Assembly (NCBI RefSeq): GCF_026151205.1
Contig: NC_087074.1
Span: 15,420,962-15,484,961, forward strand
Direction: 5' to 3'
Length of the DNA stretch: 64,000 nt
Source: Bolinopsis microptera
Lineage: Eukaryota; Ctenophora; Tentaculata; Lobata; Bolinopsidae
The notes below the pieces were generated by a model. It had not been told where the DNA came from and ran no database searches. It saw only the letters and a program-made list of their open reading frames with translations. This document shows, one piece after another, positions 49,801-61,800 of the stretch. Positions within the stretch are counted from its first letter, which is position 1, and each line of letters starts with the position of its first letter. Made by a program: the position numbers and the translations under genes.

Positions 49801-52800
49801 TTCACGACCATAATCTTCATATTAAGGAGTCAAAGGGTCAAACAAAGTCGAAAGCGAGAAGTCGTCTTGCTAGCCACACGGAGAACAGTTTCATAGATTC
49901 TATTTTTGAAAAAATTGTATTCCGGATCTTATCACATTTAATTCACGACCATAATATCCAGATTGAGAAGTCAAGACAACGTAAAACAATACTCTGAAGT
50001 TACAATTTTAGCAGCATATCTTTTGCTCTTCAAATATTTCTAAAATCACGAGTTTTAAAGTCCATTCACGTAAAAATTTTGCTAAAATTCCGGTTAAGAT
50101 TTGTTTTAATAGGCCCAAGAAAAGGCTGAAAACGCTAATTACTTTCTTGATTAGAGTTTTATTAACTCATGGAGTAAAACTATATTCTATAAGTCAAATC
50201 TTTAAAATTCGTTCATACTAGTAATTACTATGTATAAAACTATTTTCATAATAATTTTCATTTCTCATAATCTTACTACAACGTTAAAGATCCAGCTCTA
50301 AGTTCAGTGTCAGTCTCCCGATATTTTTTCCCATTTTCAACTGCCTGTGAAACATAATTTTCTACAACATTAACAAAGTGACCCTCCTCAACCCCTAAAC
50401 TTGATGCACATTCAACATCTGCTTCTTTCTCAGCTATCACTTTGTGTAACTCCGGTGACATGGAAAAAGCTCCATCGTCTTCGATTCTCAATCCTGAATA
50501 ACCTAATGGAAGGAACGGTTCGTCCAGTAATTCTTTGTTAAATTCCTTCCACATCTCCTCGTAATCCCTTTCAGTTTCAACTCTTACCATTATCAACATC
50601 AGGGCCATGAACCGTCTACTTGCTGCCATCTGATTTTGTCTTCTCCCACTCGGATTTAAGGAGCCATTGATGGCAGATACAAGGGTAGTGACAGTTCCCA
50701 ATGCCGCTCCAAAATAGTGAGAAACGGGCAGCAGTGTGGACAGGGTAGTCATTGCGGATAAAAATATGAGAGCCATACTCAAGATGTTGTGGACTCGGTC
50801 CCAGTATTGCGCTAGTTTTCTATGAGATTCAGCCTTGACACGAGTCATCCCGACGAATGATTCCCAGTTTTTTGCCATCCCCATGGTGTGCTTTTGGTCT
50901 GAAACATGTCGTTTGTTAGACGGGGAATCAGGGAATGATATGATATTGATATTTAAAATATTAATCTTAGATTAATGTAGGAATGACCCCATCCATCTTA
51001 GAATATCGTTATTGTTAACAACTGAATACATACATTGAGTAGAGGCAGATCTGTCATCTGGAGCCAACGTTTATTTAGCAATCAAACTTGAGTTACTCAG
51101 GTTTTGTTAAAGCATCAATGTACGATACATTATGTACCTAACATCTAAAAAATATGAGCCGAGGCCTCACCCAAATATTTGTAGCAAAATAATTTTTTAA
51201 ATGCCCAAATTGCTAGTTTATTTTTCGCGATCAAACCAAATGTTGTAGTGCCAAACCACTGCGAAAGTAAACTACCTACATTCACAAATAAAATGCACAG
51301 TTGGGATGCGTTTTAATAATTTAGGATGAAACGTTGCAAGTCGTGAAAACAGTTGAAAATTACAGAATGAACCATTAAAACTGCGAATATTAACACGATA
51401 CACACTAAAGAATCAAGTACTTAATATCTCAACTTTCATTAAGTTGTATAACTCAACTAGCTTATTGTCTCACAAACAACTATTAATCATCATGTAATTA
51501 TTCTTCATGGTGCATTGCAACTGTGATCTTCTGAAAAATATGACTGTATTGGTTTTTATCTTTTATCTAATACATAGTATAATGATAAGCGTTATCTCAG
51601 GTGAAGACTATGCCGCGTATTACACTGGACGACACTTTACGTATTGGAGAGGGTGCTGATGCTAGGTGAGTTATCTTATAGCTGCTAGGTAGCGCAGAGG
51701 CTAGATCCTCTCCTTCTCAGTCGGGAGGTTGTGGGTTCGAATCTCAGTGATTACGTACTTTTCTAATTATTCAAATAACGTTAAATTCATAACATGTTAA
51801 TAAATGCATAAAGGTGTTTCTAAATTAGTTCATATAGGTTATCAGGTTTTCATTTAAAAATGTGTACTTTTCATGAATTTTTGTTTAAATTTAACCGGCA
51901 CAGGTTCCCTTTACAACTCATCCTCCACAGTAAGTATAGTGTTGAGATTTCAAGCTCCTCAATCTCTTTTTAACTTCTGAGGGTTACCCTTAATTGTGGG
52001 CATGAGAAAGGTGTTTTTGGGGAGTCGGGACGTGTGTGATATTTTATGTAACATCTTGATCTGTCTGCTGTGCGGTGTGATTGCAAAAAGTGGAGCTGAA
52101 GTGGTGGGGTGGTTAAACCATGGTTTTTAGTTGGCGGACATGTATAAATTATTAAATCAAACGTTTTCTCACAATTTATTTGATTATCTTCTCAAAGCAT
52201 TTGGGTTCCCACATTACAAACTTAAAGCACAATCTCTATCTGATTACTTGTCTGTTATCTCATTTATTTAATGGAATTAGCGGACTTGATATCCACAAAT
52301 ATTGTAAGGCGATACTCATGTGTATATTTTAAAATTACTTATATTCACCCATCAAAGTATTCATTACGCGTGACTGTAGTCAGCCAACTAACGCGTGACT
52401 GTAGTCAGCCAACTAACGCGTGACTGTAGTCAGCCAGCTAACGCGTGACTGTAGTCAGCCAGCTAACGCGTGACTGTAGTCAGCCAACTAACGCGTGACT
52501 GTAGTCAGCCAACTAACGCGTGACTGTAGTCAGCCAACTAACGCGTGACTGTAGTCAGCCAACTAACGCGTGACTGTAGTCAGCCAACTAACGCGTGACT
52601 GTAGTCAGCCAGCTAACGCGTGACTGTAGTCAGCCAACTAACGCGTGACTGTAGTCAGCCAACTAACGCGTGACTGTAGTCAGCCAACTAACGCGTGACT
52701 GTAGTCAGCCAACTAACGCGTGACTGTAGTCAGCCAACTAACGCGTGACTGTAGTCAGCCAACTAACGCGTGACTGTAGTCAGCCAACTAACGCGTGACT

Positions 52801-55800
52801 GTAGTCAGCCAACTAACGCGTGACTGTAGTCAGCCAACTAACGCGTGACTGTAGTCAGCCAACTAACGCGTGACTGTAGTCAGCCAACTAACGCGTGACT
52901 GTAGTCAGCCAAACAGGCACCATGTCTGATCGAATAAGAGATCGCTGCCCTGTTTGTAGTATTTTCATAACCACTGGCTAAAACCTCCTCCTTATATTAC
53001 TGACGGAATGCTTTGATAAGTATATAATATATATGATATGTGATATAATTATATATATATGATAAGTATATAATATACCCGATACATTTTCTAACTAACG
53101 TTATCTCAGGTTAACATGTAAAGTGACCTCAAACCCAACACCAGCCATCTCCTGGATCCGTAATGGACAGACTATCAACAACTCTGCTAAGTTCACTATA
53201 GATCAACCTAATGATGGTACTTCTATCTTGGTCGTCAGCTCCGTCGACAAGGTATGTCTGCACTCTGCACTCTGCACTCGCTACCGTCATTTTTATAGAA
53301 ACTTCACTGTTGTTCGCTTTATTCCTATCAGGAGTAAGCACAGAAGTTTAAGAATATTTTGCTGGCAGCAGTTTTTGTAAGTAGAACTATTAATAAATGG
53401 TAGTTCACCTTTATTCTAATCTGGATGCGCTTCTTCAGGCGACTGATATCGGAAAGTACGCTTGTAAGGCTTCTAACGAACTCGCTACAAAACAGTCAGA
53501 GATCGATCTAGTTGTGGTGGCAGCATGCGAGGTACGTCAAATATCTGAATTAATTTAAAACTGCATAAACCATACAATTTAGTTCAGGCGTGTAGAAAGA
53601 TGTCTGTATATTCCGGATTCCCTAAATTCACCTCACATATGACGTCATACATTATGTCTGTTCCTGACCTAAAATTGCACGAGAAATCGATTTAACTAGG
53701 TCTCAGAACCCACAAACACTTCCTTATCCCTCAAAATTGATGTTTTACAGTTAATACGAGCAACAAGCAACTTATATTTTGATCATTCGGTTCAACTCAT
53801 GACCTAGAGAGTTAAGGAATAAGGGGGCAGTCAGAGTCTACAAATCTATCTTCTCCTACATTTTGTGAGCAATCACCCTGAAACTTTCAGAAAAATGTTG
53901 AGATAGGCCTTTGATCTTGGACCTGGAAAAATCGTCAAAAAACCAGATCCAAGATATTAAAAATCGAATTTTCAGGGTGCGCGATCAAAAATTGCTTGCG
54001 CAATACAATTACACACAAGCGCTGACCTTTGACCGGCGATAATTTCGGCTAGGAACAGTATTTTTCTACCGGATCAAAAGCATCTGATAGATATCACTCC
54101 CCTCTATCAGAAACAATAATTAAAAAGTCGTTTTTGAGAAAATTTCCATGAAGACCCCCCTGCCCCCTTAAGCTGAAACCGAAATTTTAAGGCAATCGTC
54201 ACCTTAACTGATCAAAAAGGTACTAACACAATTGAATTCGTGTTTTACTAGCCTGTCACGTGACCAAAATATTTTTTGCCCATAACTCTCTAGGGAAGCA
54301 TTTTTACCCTACGTCATGGAAGGAGATTCGGAATCAGCGTCCAAAAATACACAGAATTAGGTTACTTTCACACCCTCAGGGCCTTTTCACAAGAATTTTT
54401 TAAATTTGGGCGAGTGATGTAGTGGGAGTGCTCGTCGACGGTCTAATACCCGTCTAATATTTGGAACAAATATTTTACAAGTATCACCCGTTAAATCCTT
54501 ATCCCTCAAAATTCATGTTTCACTCAAACGAAGAACATTTTGATCACTCAAACGAAGCACATTTTGATCACTCAAACGAAGAACATTTTGATCACTCAAA
54601 CGAAGAACATTTTGATCACACAAACGAAAAACATTTTGATCACTCGAACGAAGAACATTTTGATCCTGCAACAAAAGAACAAGGAAAACAGGTACTATCA
54701 CAATTTTCAGAGCAGAGCACGATAGCAAAGTCAAAAGAAACACATACTAGGTAACCTAACCAATACCACAAAACAATCATGATAACAACTGAATTACATT
54801 TATTCTGTACGAGGAATATTAGTTTTGGGGCTGGTATTATAGCGAAGTTGAAAGTCTTCGGTATCAGATATGAAGCGGGAAAAAAAATCTAGTTAGCCTT
54901 TTTATAATTAAATGAAGATAATCTGCTACCTCGGGTACCTCGCAACTGTTGTTCGGTTGATTTTTCTGGGTTCTTTGCAAACAAAATCAAAATGTCTAGT
55001 TTGATCAGTTAGTTGCTGCATGTTTGAGATAATTTGATAATATTTATCATTTTCCTGGTTCAGACGATAAGCTTGATTGACCATGTCTCTGGCACAATTT
55101 CAATACCGGATTTTAATTTCATAAAAGAATGGAATTAGAAATGGAGGTCTTGCTTTACCAGGTTCGTTATCAATATGGTTTACTGCCATAGCAGCGAACG
55201 TATGGGGACTTCAAATTTCCGGTTCCGTTTCTTAAAATATCTTGGGGGGTAACATCTTGGGGGGGGGGGGGGTGACAGAAGGGCCATGGTAGCAGGAGTT
55301 ACAAGCGTTTCATAATACAAAATGTGCATCACCTCTTTCTTGTGCTGAACAGAACCTTACTATTAAAGTAAACAAATGTGCATCACCTCCCCACGAAAAT
55401 TCACATCTATAGACTTGTACAATATCATAGTATTATACGGAACATTAGGTTGCTGACATTTTTCCCTGGACGTGTCGAGTTGGTTTATCATTCTGGACTG
55501 TTGTGAAGACAGTACAGTGACTACCTCAGTAAATGATGACGACGATTTTACTTCATCAACAGATGTTTTTTCAAAGCAAAATATTGCAAATTATAGCAAA
55601 ATATTGTAAATTATAGCCCCAATACAATCAGATATAAAGCCTGTCATTTTAATCAATTACAATATCATTAACTCATCTTGCTGTGAGTTAAATTATTCAT
55701 CCATAAAATTGTATTACTTTTTGTGTAAGAAAATAGCATTTTTCCACATAATACCGAAACATGATCACTTCGATCAACAAAAAATAAAATGAATATTCGG

Positions 55801-58800
55801 TTGTTCATGCCTACAAAACGACTTATCAGCATTACGTTAAGGCTAGGATGTAATTTGAAAAAAGTAATCGTATGAATTGTATTGCTGATCAAATGTTCAT
55901 CGGCAAGGGTGTCAATCATCACAAGGCCCTTCGTTGTGGTTTTCTCTAAAGTGTTGAAGAATCCCCAAAGTCATCTTAACTTTATTACCGACGAGTTCGC
56001 CTGATAAAATTGTTAAAGTTGTAATAACTAATAAGTAATTGCTCCATGCTCCTATGCAGATCATATAATTGATTGTAGATGAATGGTCAACGGTTGAATA
56101 TGGCTCCAGAGAACTGAAAATTTTATTGATTTTGAAAATAATGATAAAATATTAAACTCACCCAACATATTCAAAATATCGCTGATCTGTGTATCACACA
56201 TCTCTGTTCTGTCATTATCATACTTCTTGAAATGTTCCACAACTGGCTCTGTGAAGTTCACCCCGACGAAATGATCTATTTAAATGAATTTCTGTTAATA
56301 ACATGGATTCGACAAAATAACGCCATTCTGATTCACGATAGATGACTATGTTACCAGTTCTATCTCGTTAAATATTGTATCCAGCTATAAAATATATCAA
56401 CATTCCAACAAATCATTTCAAGCTCACTAAAATTCTACTTACTCAGCAAATCCCACGAAGATTTGAGCTCCTCGATAAGTTCCTCAGTAAGCACCTTATT
56501 GAAATAAGGTGATGTGTAAAATACATCCCACCGAGTAATATTTTCACATTTTCTTGTCCCCTCCAGTTGAGATTTGATGTCCGTAAGTGCTGACGAGCAC
56601 GTCTCCAGTCTTCCCTCGGTCCGGTTACATCTGGTGGTTTCAGAGCTTAGATTCAATTTTGTCCTCTTGAGCTCAGTCTCGGTCAGGTTTAGACGATTTG
56701 TACATGATTGGAAATCTTCCCCCGTTGTATTTAATCGGCCGGTAACTGTGACCAGTTTCTCCTGAGTCAGATTATATTGACCGGTCACTGTTTGCAAGGC
56801 GTCCTCCGTTGTATTTAAGCGGCCGGTAACTTTGACCAGTTTCTCCTGAGTCAGATTATATTGACCGATCGCTGTTTGCAAGGCGTCCTCCGTTGTATTT
56901 AATCTACCAGTAACAGTTAGTAGTTTCTCCTGAGTCGTATTATACTGACCGGTTACTGTTAGCAAATCACTCTGCGTGCTATTTAGGTTACTGGTTACTG
57001 TAGCCAGATTGTTCCTAGTTCTGTTAAGTTCAGCGGTGACTGTTTCCAGCTGTTCTTTCATGATCTCAAACTGCTTTCTCATTATAGTGTAACAATCTAC
57101 TTCTACTTCTTCAATAGATCCGCTTCTTGTTTTTGTCAAGATTTCATCCCAACGAAGAATCCTGGATTCTGAGAACTCTTTCCCAGTTAAAACAAAACCC
57201 ACCTTCTGCTATCCTCCGTATTGCATCCGAAGTAAGGACCTCAGAGAAAATGTTGAAGTCAAACAATTGTCCTCCGAAAACATGGACATTAGCACTGCCA
57301 TAATGACGATTAAACCACAATGTACCGCCCATGTAAAGTTCTCTCGAACTAGTCTGGTCCGTACCAACGAGATTACCATCCAGATAGAGTTTTATTGTCT
57401 GCGAATGTTTCGACCAAGTAATGCAATAATTGAACCAGGTTCCAATTGGCGTTGTAAACTTGCTTTGTAAGCTATCCAATCCACTATCATCCAAGATTCT
57501 GTTGTAATGACCAGCAGATCCTATTAATATTTCATTACGACTAGCGTAATTTAAGACGATTGGGTGCGAAGAGGTATGGATGCGCTTCATCCATGTACAG
57601 ATTGACAACGAATCTCGGAACGGAGCCATGTCGTAGTTGAAACTTATAAAGTCGCTTGTAGTGGTGCCAAAATGTAAGGCCACTTCAGATTTGGCACATA
57701 CAAGCAAGATCGAAATCACCATCGTTAGCGACAACATAACGGCGAAAATGTCAGAAATAAAACTAGTTTTACGGACTCTTGGTACTGTACTTTACGGTGT
57801 AGCAAGAAAAATGGAATCTGTATAATCTCTGGTATCAGGAATTCAGTTAATTACTGTATGTGAAAACTCATCAGAACCGGAAAAGTTTAAACACGTAAGA
57901 TAATCTAGCTGGGTGGCATGACAAACCCTACATGGTTGGTATTGACTCGGAACAGGGTAATATATCCTGCATTTTCTTATATAAACGCCAGGTTCCATCA
58001 AACATTTCATAATTTATGATTATCAACCTCACGCTTTTATCATCCGATTCATGTAATTATAAATAGGCCTTCGGCTCTAAAAAATGTAGATAAGGGATCC
58101 TTCAGAATTCAGATTAGCCGGATTGGCTATAAGACCCCTCCCTCTTCATTATTGAAACCCTCCCCCTCAAAATTACGTAACCTACACAACATAACCTAAT
58201 ATTTTGGGACAATAGTTTTCATATAAATGTAAAAGTACGTATGATACCGTCGGATTGAAAAGTGCGACTAGTCCGTACTCCTCATCTTAGATTGAAACCC
58301 TTCCACGGCTCAATGTTACGTGTATAACAAAACCTAATCTCCAGGTAATGGACATCCCTAAAGACGCAGAAGCAGACTACCAGACAACAGTGACAGTCTC
58401 CTGCACAGTGAACGCTTGTCCCACGGCCCAGTGGACCTGGATGAAGGATGGTCAGCTGATCAACTTTGACGGCAGTAGGACCATTGACAGGGGCAGCTCC
58501 ATCGAGGTTAGTTCATAAACTCTTTCCAACGGTTTTCTGATACTCCTGACCGGTTTTTCTGGTTCATGATAAAATTCATATATCCTCAACTTGGGTCAAA
58601 TTTAGCACTCTATACCAGCTAAGTACTACTCTCCTGCTCAGTTACGACAAGTAGTACCAACAGACGGAGGTGAATACTCCTGTACTGTGGACAGTAACAA
58701 TGGTCTTGATAACAGAGGCACTTACAGCGCAACCATCACAGTCACCGTCAAGGCTAAAATATACGGTTTCCCGAGTCTAAAGTCCTCTTCAAGGGTGGTT

Positions 58801-61800
58801 AGTTGCGTCCTTGATTCTCCGCTAAATCATTTTTGATATATTTCCACGATCAACTTGATAATATATTCCAGGTGATATCGCTCAGAGCCGCTCAATATAG
58901 TTCCACACTGATCAATGTCTGAATGTATATCTGAATGTATTATATCTGTATGTATATCAGAAGATTTATATAAATTTGTGGAGCCTGAATAGCAACATTT
59001 GTAGATATTGTGCTGGTTGATTAAAGGTTCTGTGATTTCAGGAGACACAGTAAAGATGGACTGTTCAGCTCACGGAGATGATTCTCAGGGGTCGTTACTG
59101 GTGGAGTGGTACAAGTCTGGAGTGAGACAAAACACTGGATCTTCCGTTGTAAGTCAGACAAGTATTTAAGAAAACTAATTTATAATTTTGTTAGAATATT
59201 GGAATGTGACTCAAAAAGTTGCTGTAATATTTCTGAGACTGGTGAAAATGTCGAGCCTGGCCCCGGTCTCCTATGAAACTGTTGAACCCTTTTGAACTGA
59301 TGTCCCTTCCAGATTCAGAAAGACACGACGGAGAGGATCTCGTTCGTCACTTCAACTCTGCTGATTAACTCAGCTATAGCTAGTGATGCTGGTCACTATC
59401 AGTGTATCGCTCAAAATGGTGTTAGTGTAGATAAAAGAGATACCTCGCTTATGTTGATGAGTGAGTAATTTAAATTGTCTCCTTTAGTCCTTTGATATTT
59501 GATCAATTTGAAAATCTTATCGATTAGTGAAATCTAGTACGTAACCAGAGTAAAAGGTTGAAACCCTAACTAGCCAGGGTTGATAAAATCCCATAAAACA
59601 ATATCTGTACAATCTTTAACACGGAGTTTAACCTTGCAGCGTACCCGGACCGACCCGGTCAACCTTACAACACGTGGACTGGCGTGGGAGCTGTTGAACT
59701 GGCGTGGAGAGAACCGGCCAATACTGGCAACACTCCCCTTACTTCCTACGAGGTAATTGGAGGCTAATTAATTATAGTGCTTAATATAAGTTTATCTGCC
59801 ACCATTAAATGTTTTCACCTGTTCAAGTTAGCCCTGCTGAAAGGTTATCCTTGCAATTGCATAATTGAGAGCTATTTTGAGAGGAATGGAGAGGTATTAC
59901 GATATTGTCCCGCGTAGGTAAGGTGCAAATCTTATCCATTTTCGTCTTCTAACCTCTTATGTTCGTCAGATCCACATCGAAACAAAAGGAAACAACATAT
60001 TCCGGCCCTTCTTAAAAGGATTGGACCCCCTCTCCGTCAGCACTGTCATTTACTTCCTCCAGGAGAACCAACAATACAAGTTTGTCTATCTTTATAATGT
60101 TAACAATGTATCGAACTGTCCACTTCTGAATGAACTTCTTAGATTATAGCATTGTGAAATGCTGAACGATATTTCTAGTTTTCTCTAACACAGTTTATTA
60201 CCTCAGTTTCAAAGTGATTGCCATGAACGCAGTTGGGAAAGGCCCAGCCTCTATCCCGAGCAACGAGATCAGGACCATCAAGACAAACGCTAACCGAGAC
60301 AACCTGGTGGAGAATTTCAGTCTTCAGTCAGTCAGTTCAGATAGCATCAAGGTGAAGTGGGAGATGCCACTACGGAGAACTAACAACCTTAAGGGATACA
60401 AGATTATGTACAGGAATGAGGATATGAACGAGTTGCCAAAGTGAGTCCGCAGTACATTTCTAGACACATGTTTAAATTTTAATATCCTTCTCATAGGCCG
60501 TGATTTTAAATAATTGATTCATAATTCTTGGTGGTGTTATTAGTTTCCATCGATGAGACGGAGACAAACAACTACTAGGTTCAAAAAGACTAAGAATCAT
60601 AACTTCTTCGTTCCTAGGGAAAAAATCATAGACGACTACACGATGTTAGAGACGACAATAGATGAGCTGGACGGGGGATCAATGTACTCTGTGCAAATAC
60701 AATCCAACACTAAGACACCTATCAATCTTATTGTCTCCACTGTTAAAACCACTCAAACTCTTAATCAAAGTAAGTTGTGTCTTGTCACAAATCGGACTTA
60801 CTTTCTAGTCATTACATTTATCAGTTTGGTGTGCATAATTCTCTGGCATACAGTTGGTAAAAGCGGTAAGAGCACTCTACATTTTCCGGCGGAAAACCTT
60901 GTCTGTCTTATTTCATCTAATCTCACCTTATCTCACCTTAATATCTCATCATTTTATCAACCCCAGAGCCAAGTGCTCCAGCAGAGTGTACCGCAAGAAG
61001 GGAGACAGCTAGTCGGATAGTTGTATCGTGGAACGAGCCTGAAAACCCGCACGGTAAAATCCTATTCTATACCATCTACTATTCGAATAGGTGGAACCCT
61101 GCTGATGGACCCTACGTACACAATGTTACTGATGCTCAGACAACCTCCGTAAGTGGATTATTTATACTATTTGGGTCACCAAGCAGTTTAAATTATACCA
61201 TTTATGACTATGTACCGCCTAATTGCAATCACCGACCACTTCTAATCATACTTTCATTTCAAATCATGCTGTAAATATTTAACTTAATCGCCTCCCCACA
61301 CAGAAAGCAATAACACTGGGGGACGACAGTGCAGGATTACTTTGTGGAGATAACAGCTAGCAACTCAGCTGGAGAGGGGATACCTTTCGAGTGCATTGCT
61401 GACGGCAAAACTAGTAAGAGCTTACAGATTGAGAGTAGCTGTGTGCATTTAGGAAATATTATTTCTTAATAAATTTTACAGATCGTTATTCAATGAGGGC
61501 GACAAGCTCGAAACTGTGTTTTATTTGTTAATGTTCTAAAAACCCTGAAATATCTCACATTTTCTCACCTCAGTGAATGTGATTTGGTTTATGACATGGT
61601 GGTTCTACTTGATAGTGGCACTTGTTGGAGCCTGTATTCTGGGTCTCTTAATCTTGTGTGTCATTCTCTGCTACAGAAGAAGGGCTGACAAGGGCCCCAA
61701 AATGCAGAAGATTCCACCTACTGGAGCTGCTAAGAAAGGTAGGTGTTATGATAGATGTTACTGGTGATGAGAGAGCGGGTGTTTCCGATTAAGGAACCTG

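Larger units (their letters stand above)
47220..50000 (-). repeat. Tandem duplication of ~1.5 kb containing the RNase T2 genes
   Basis: Two units, roughly 47220-48560 and 48720-50000, share downstream, coding and upstream sequence (for example GTCAAAGCGTAAGCGAAAGC at about 48217 and 49710). The upstream part of the second unit is itself partly doubled: TTTAATTCACGACCATAAT occurs at about 49796 and 49937. Confidence 0.8.
51601..59460 (+). other. Receptor exons 14-20: Ig7 to Ig9
   Basis: Exons: 51601-51665, 53110-53251, 53439-53531, 58345-58506, 58606-58801 (3' end uncertain), 59042-59148 and 59313-59460. Ig7 shows LTCKVTS, ISWIRNG, YACKASN. Ig8 shows VSCTVNA, WTWMKDG, YSCTVDS. Ig9 shows MDCSAHG, VEWYKSG, YQCIAQN. 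The donor of exon 18 was chosen at 58802 (GTTGCG) because it alone among late candidates gives phase 1; a GTTTCC at about 58765 also fits. Confidence 0.8.

Noticed and set aside
49596..49997. Plus-strand open frame upstream of RNase T2 copy 2
   Set aside because: It is antisense to the promoter duplication and has no recognisable domain.
51682..51760. Functional tRNA gene
   Set aside because: Box A and box B fit, but no acceptor stem closes and the T stem has a mismatch, so a SINE or pseudogene is more likely.
52368..52912. CRISPR-like array
   Set aside because: The units are directly adjacent with no variable spacers, and the setting is an animal intron.
54461..54754. Repetitive HSNEEHFD open frame as a gene
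   Set aside because: It comes from a 24-bp minisatellite whose length keeps all frames open; no splice or signal features.
60540..60617. Acceptor at 60540 as the start of receptor exon 24
   Set aside because: In the required phase it meets a stop after four codons; the acceptor at 60617 keeps frame.
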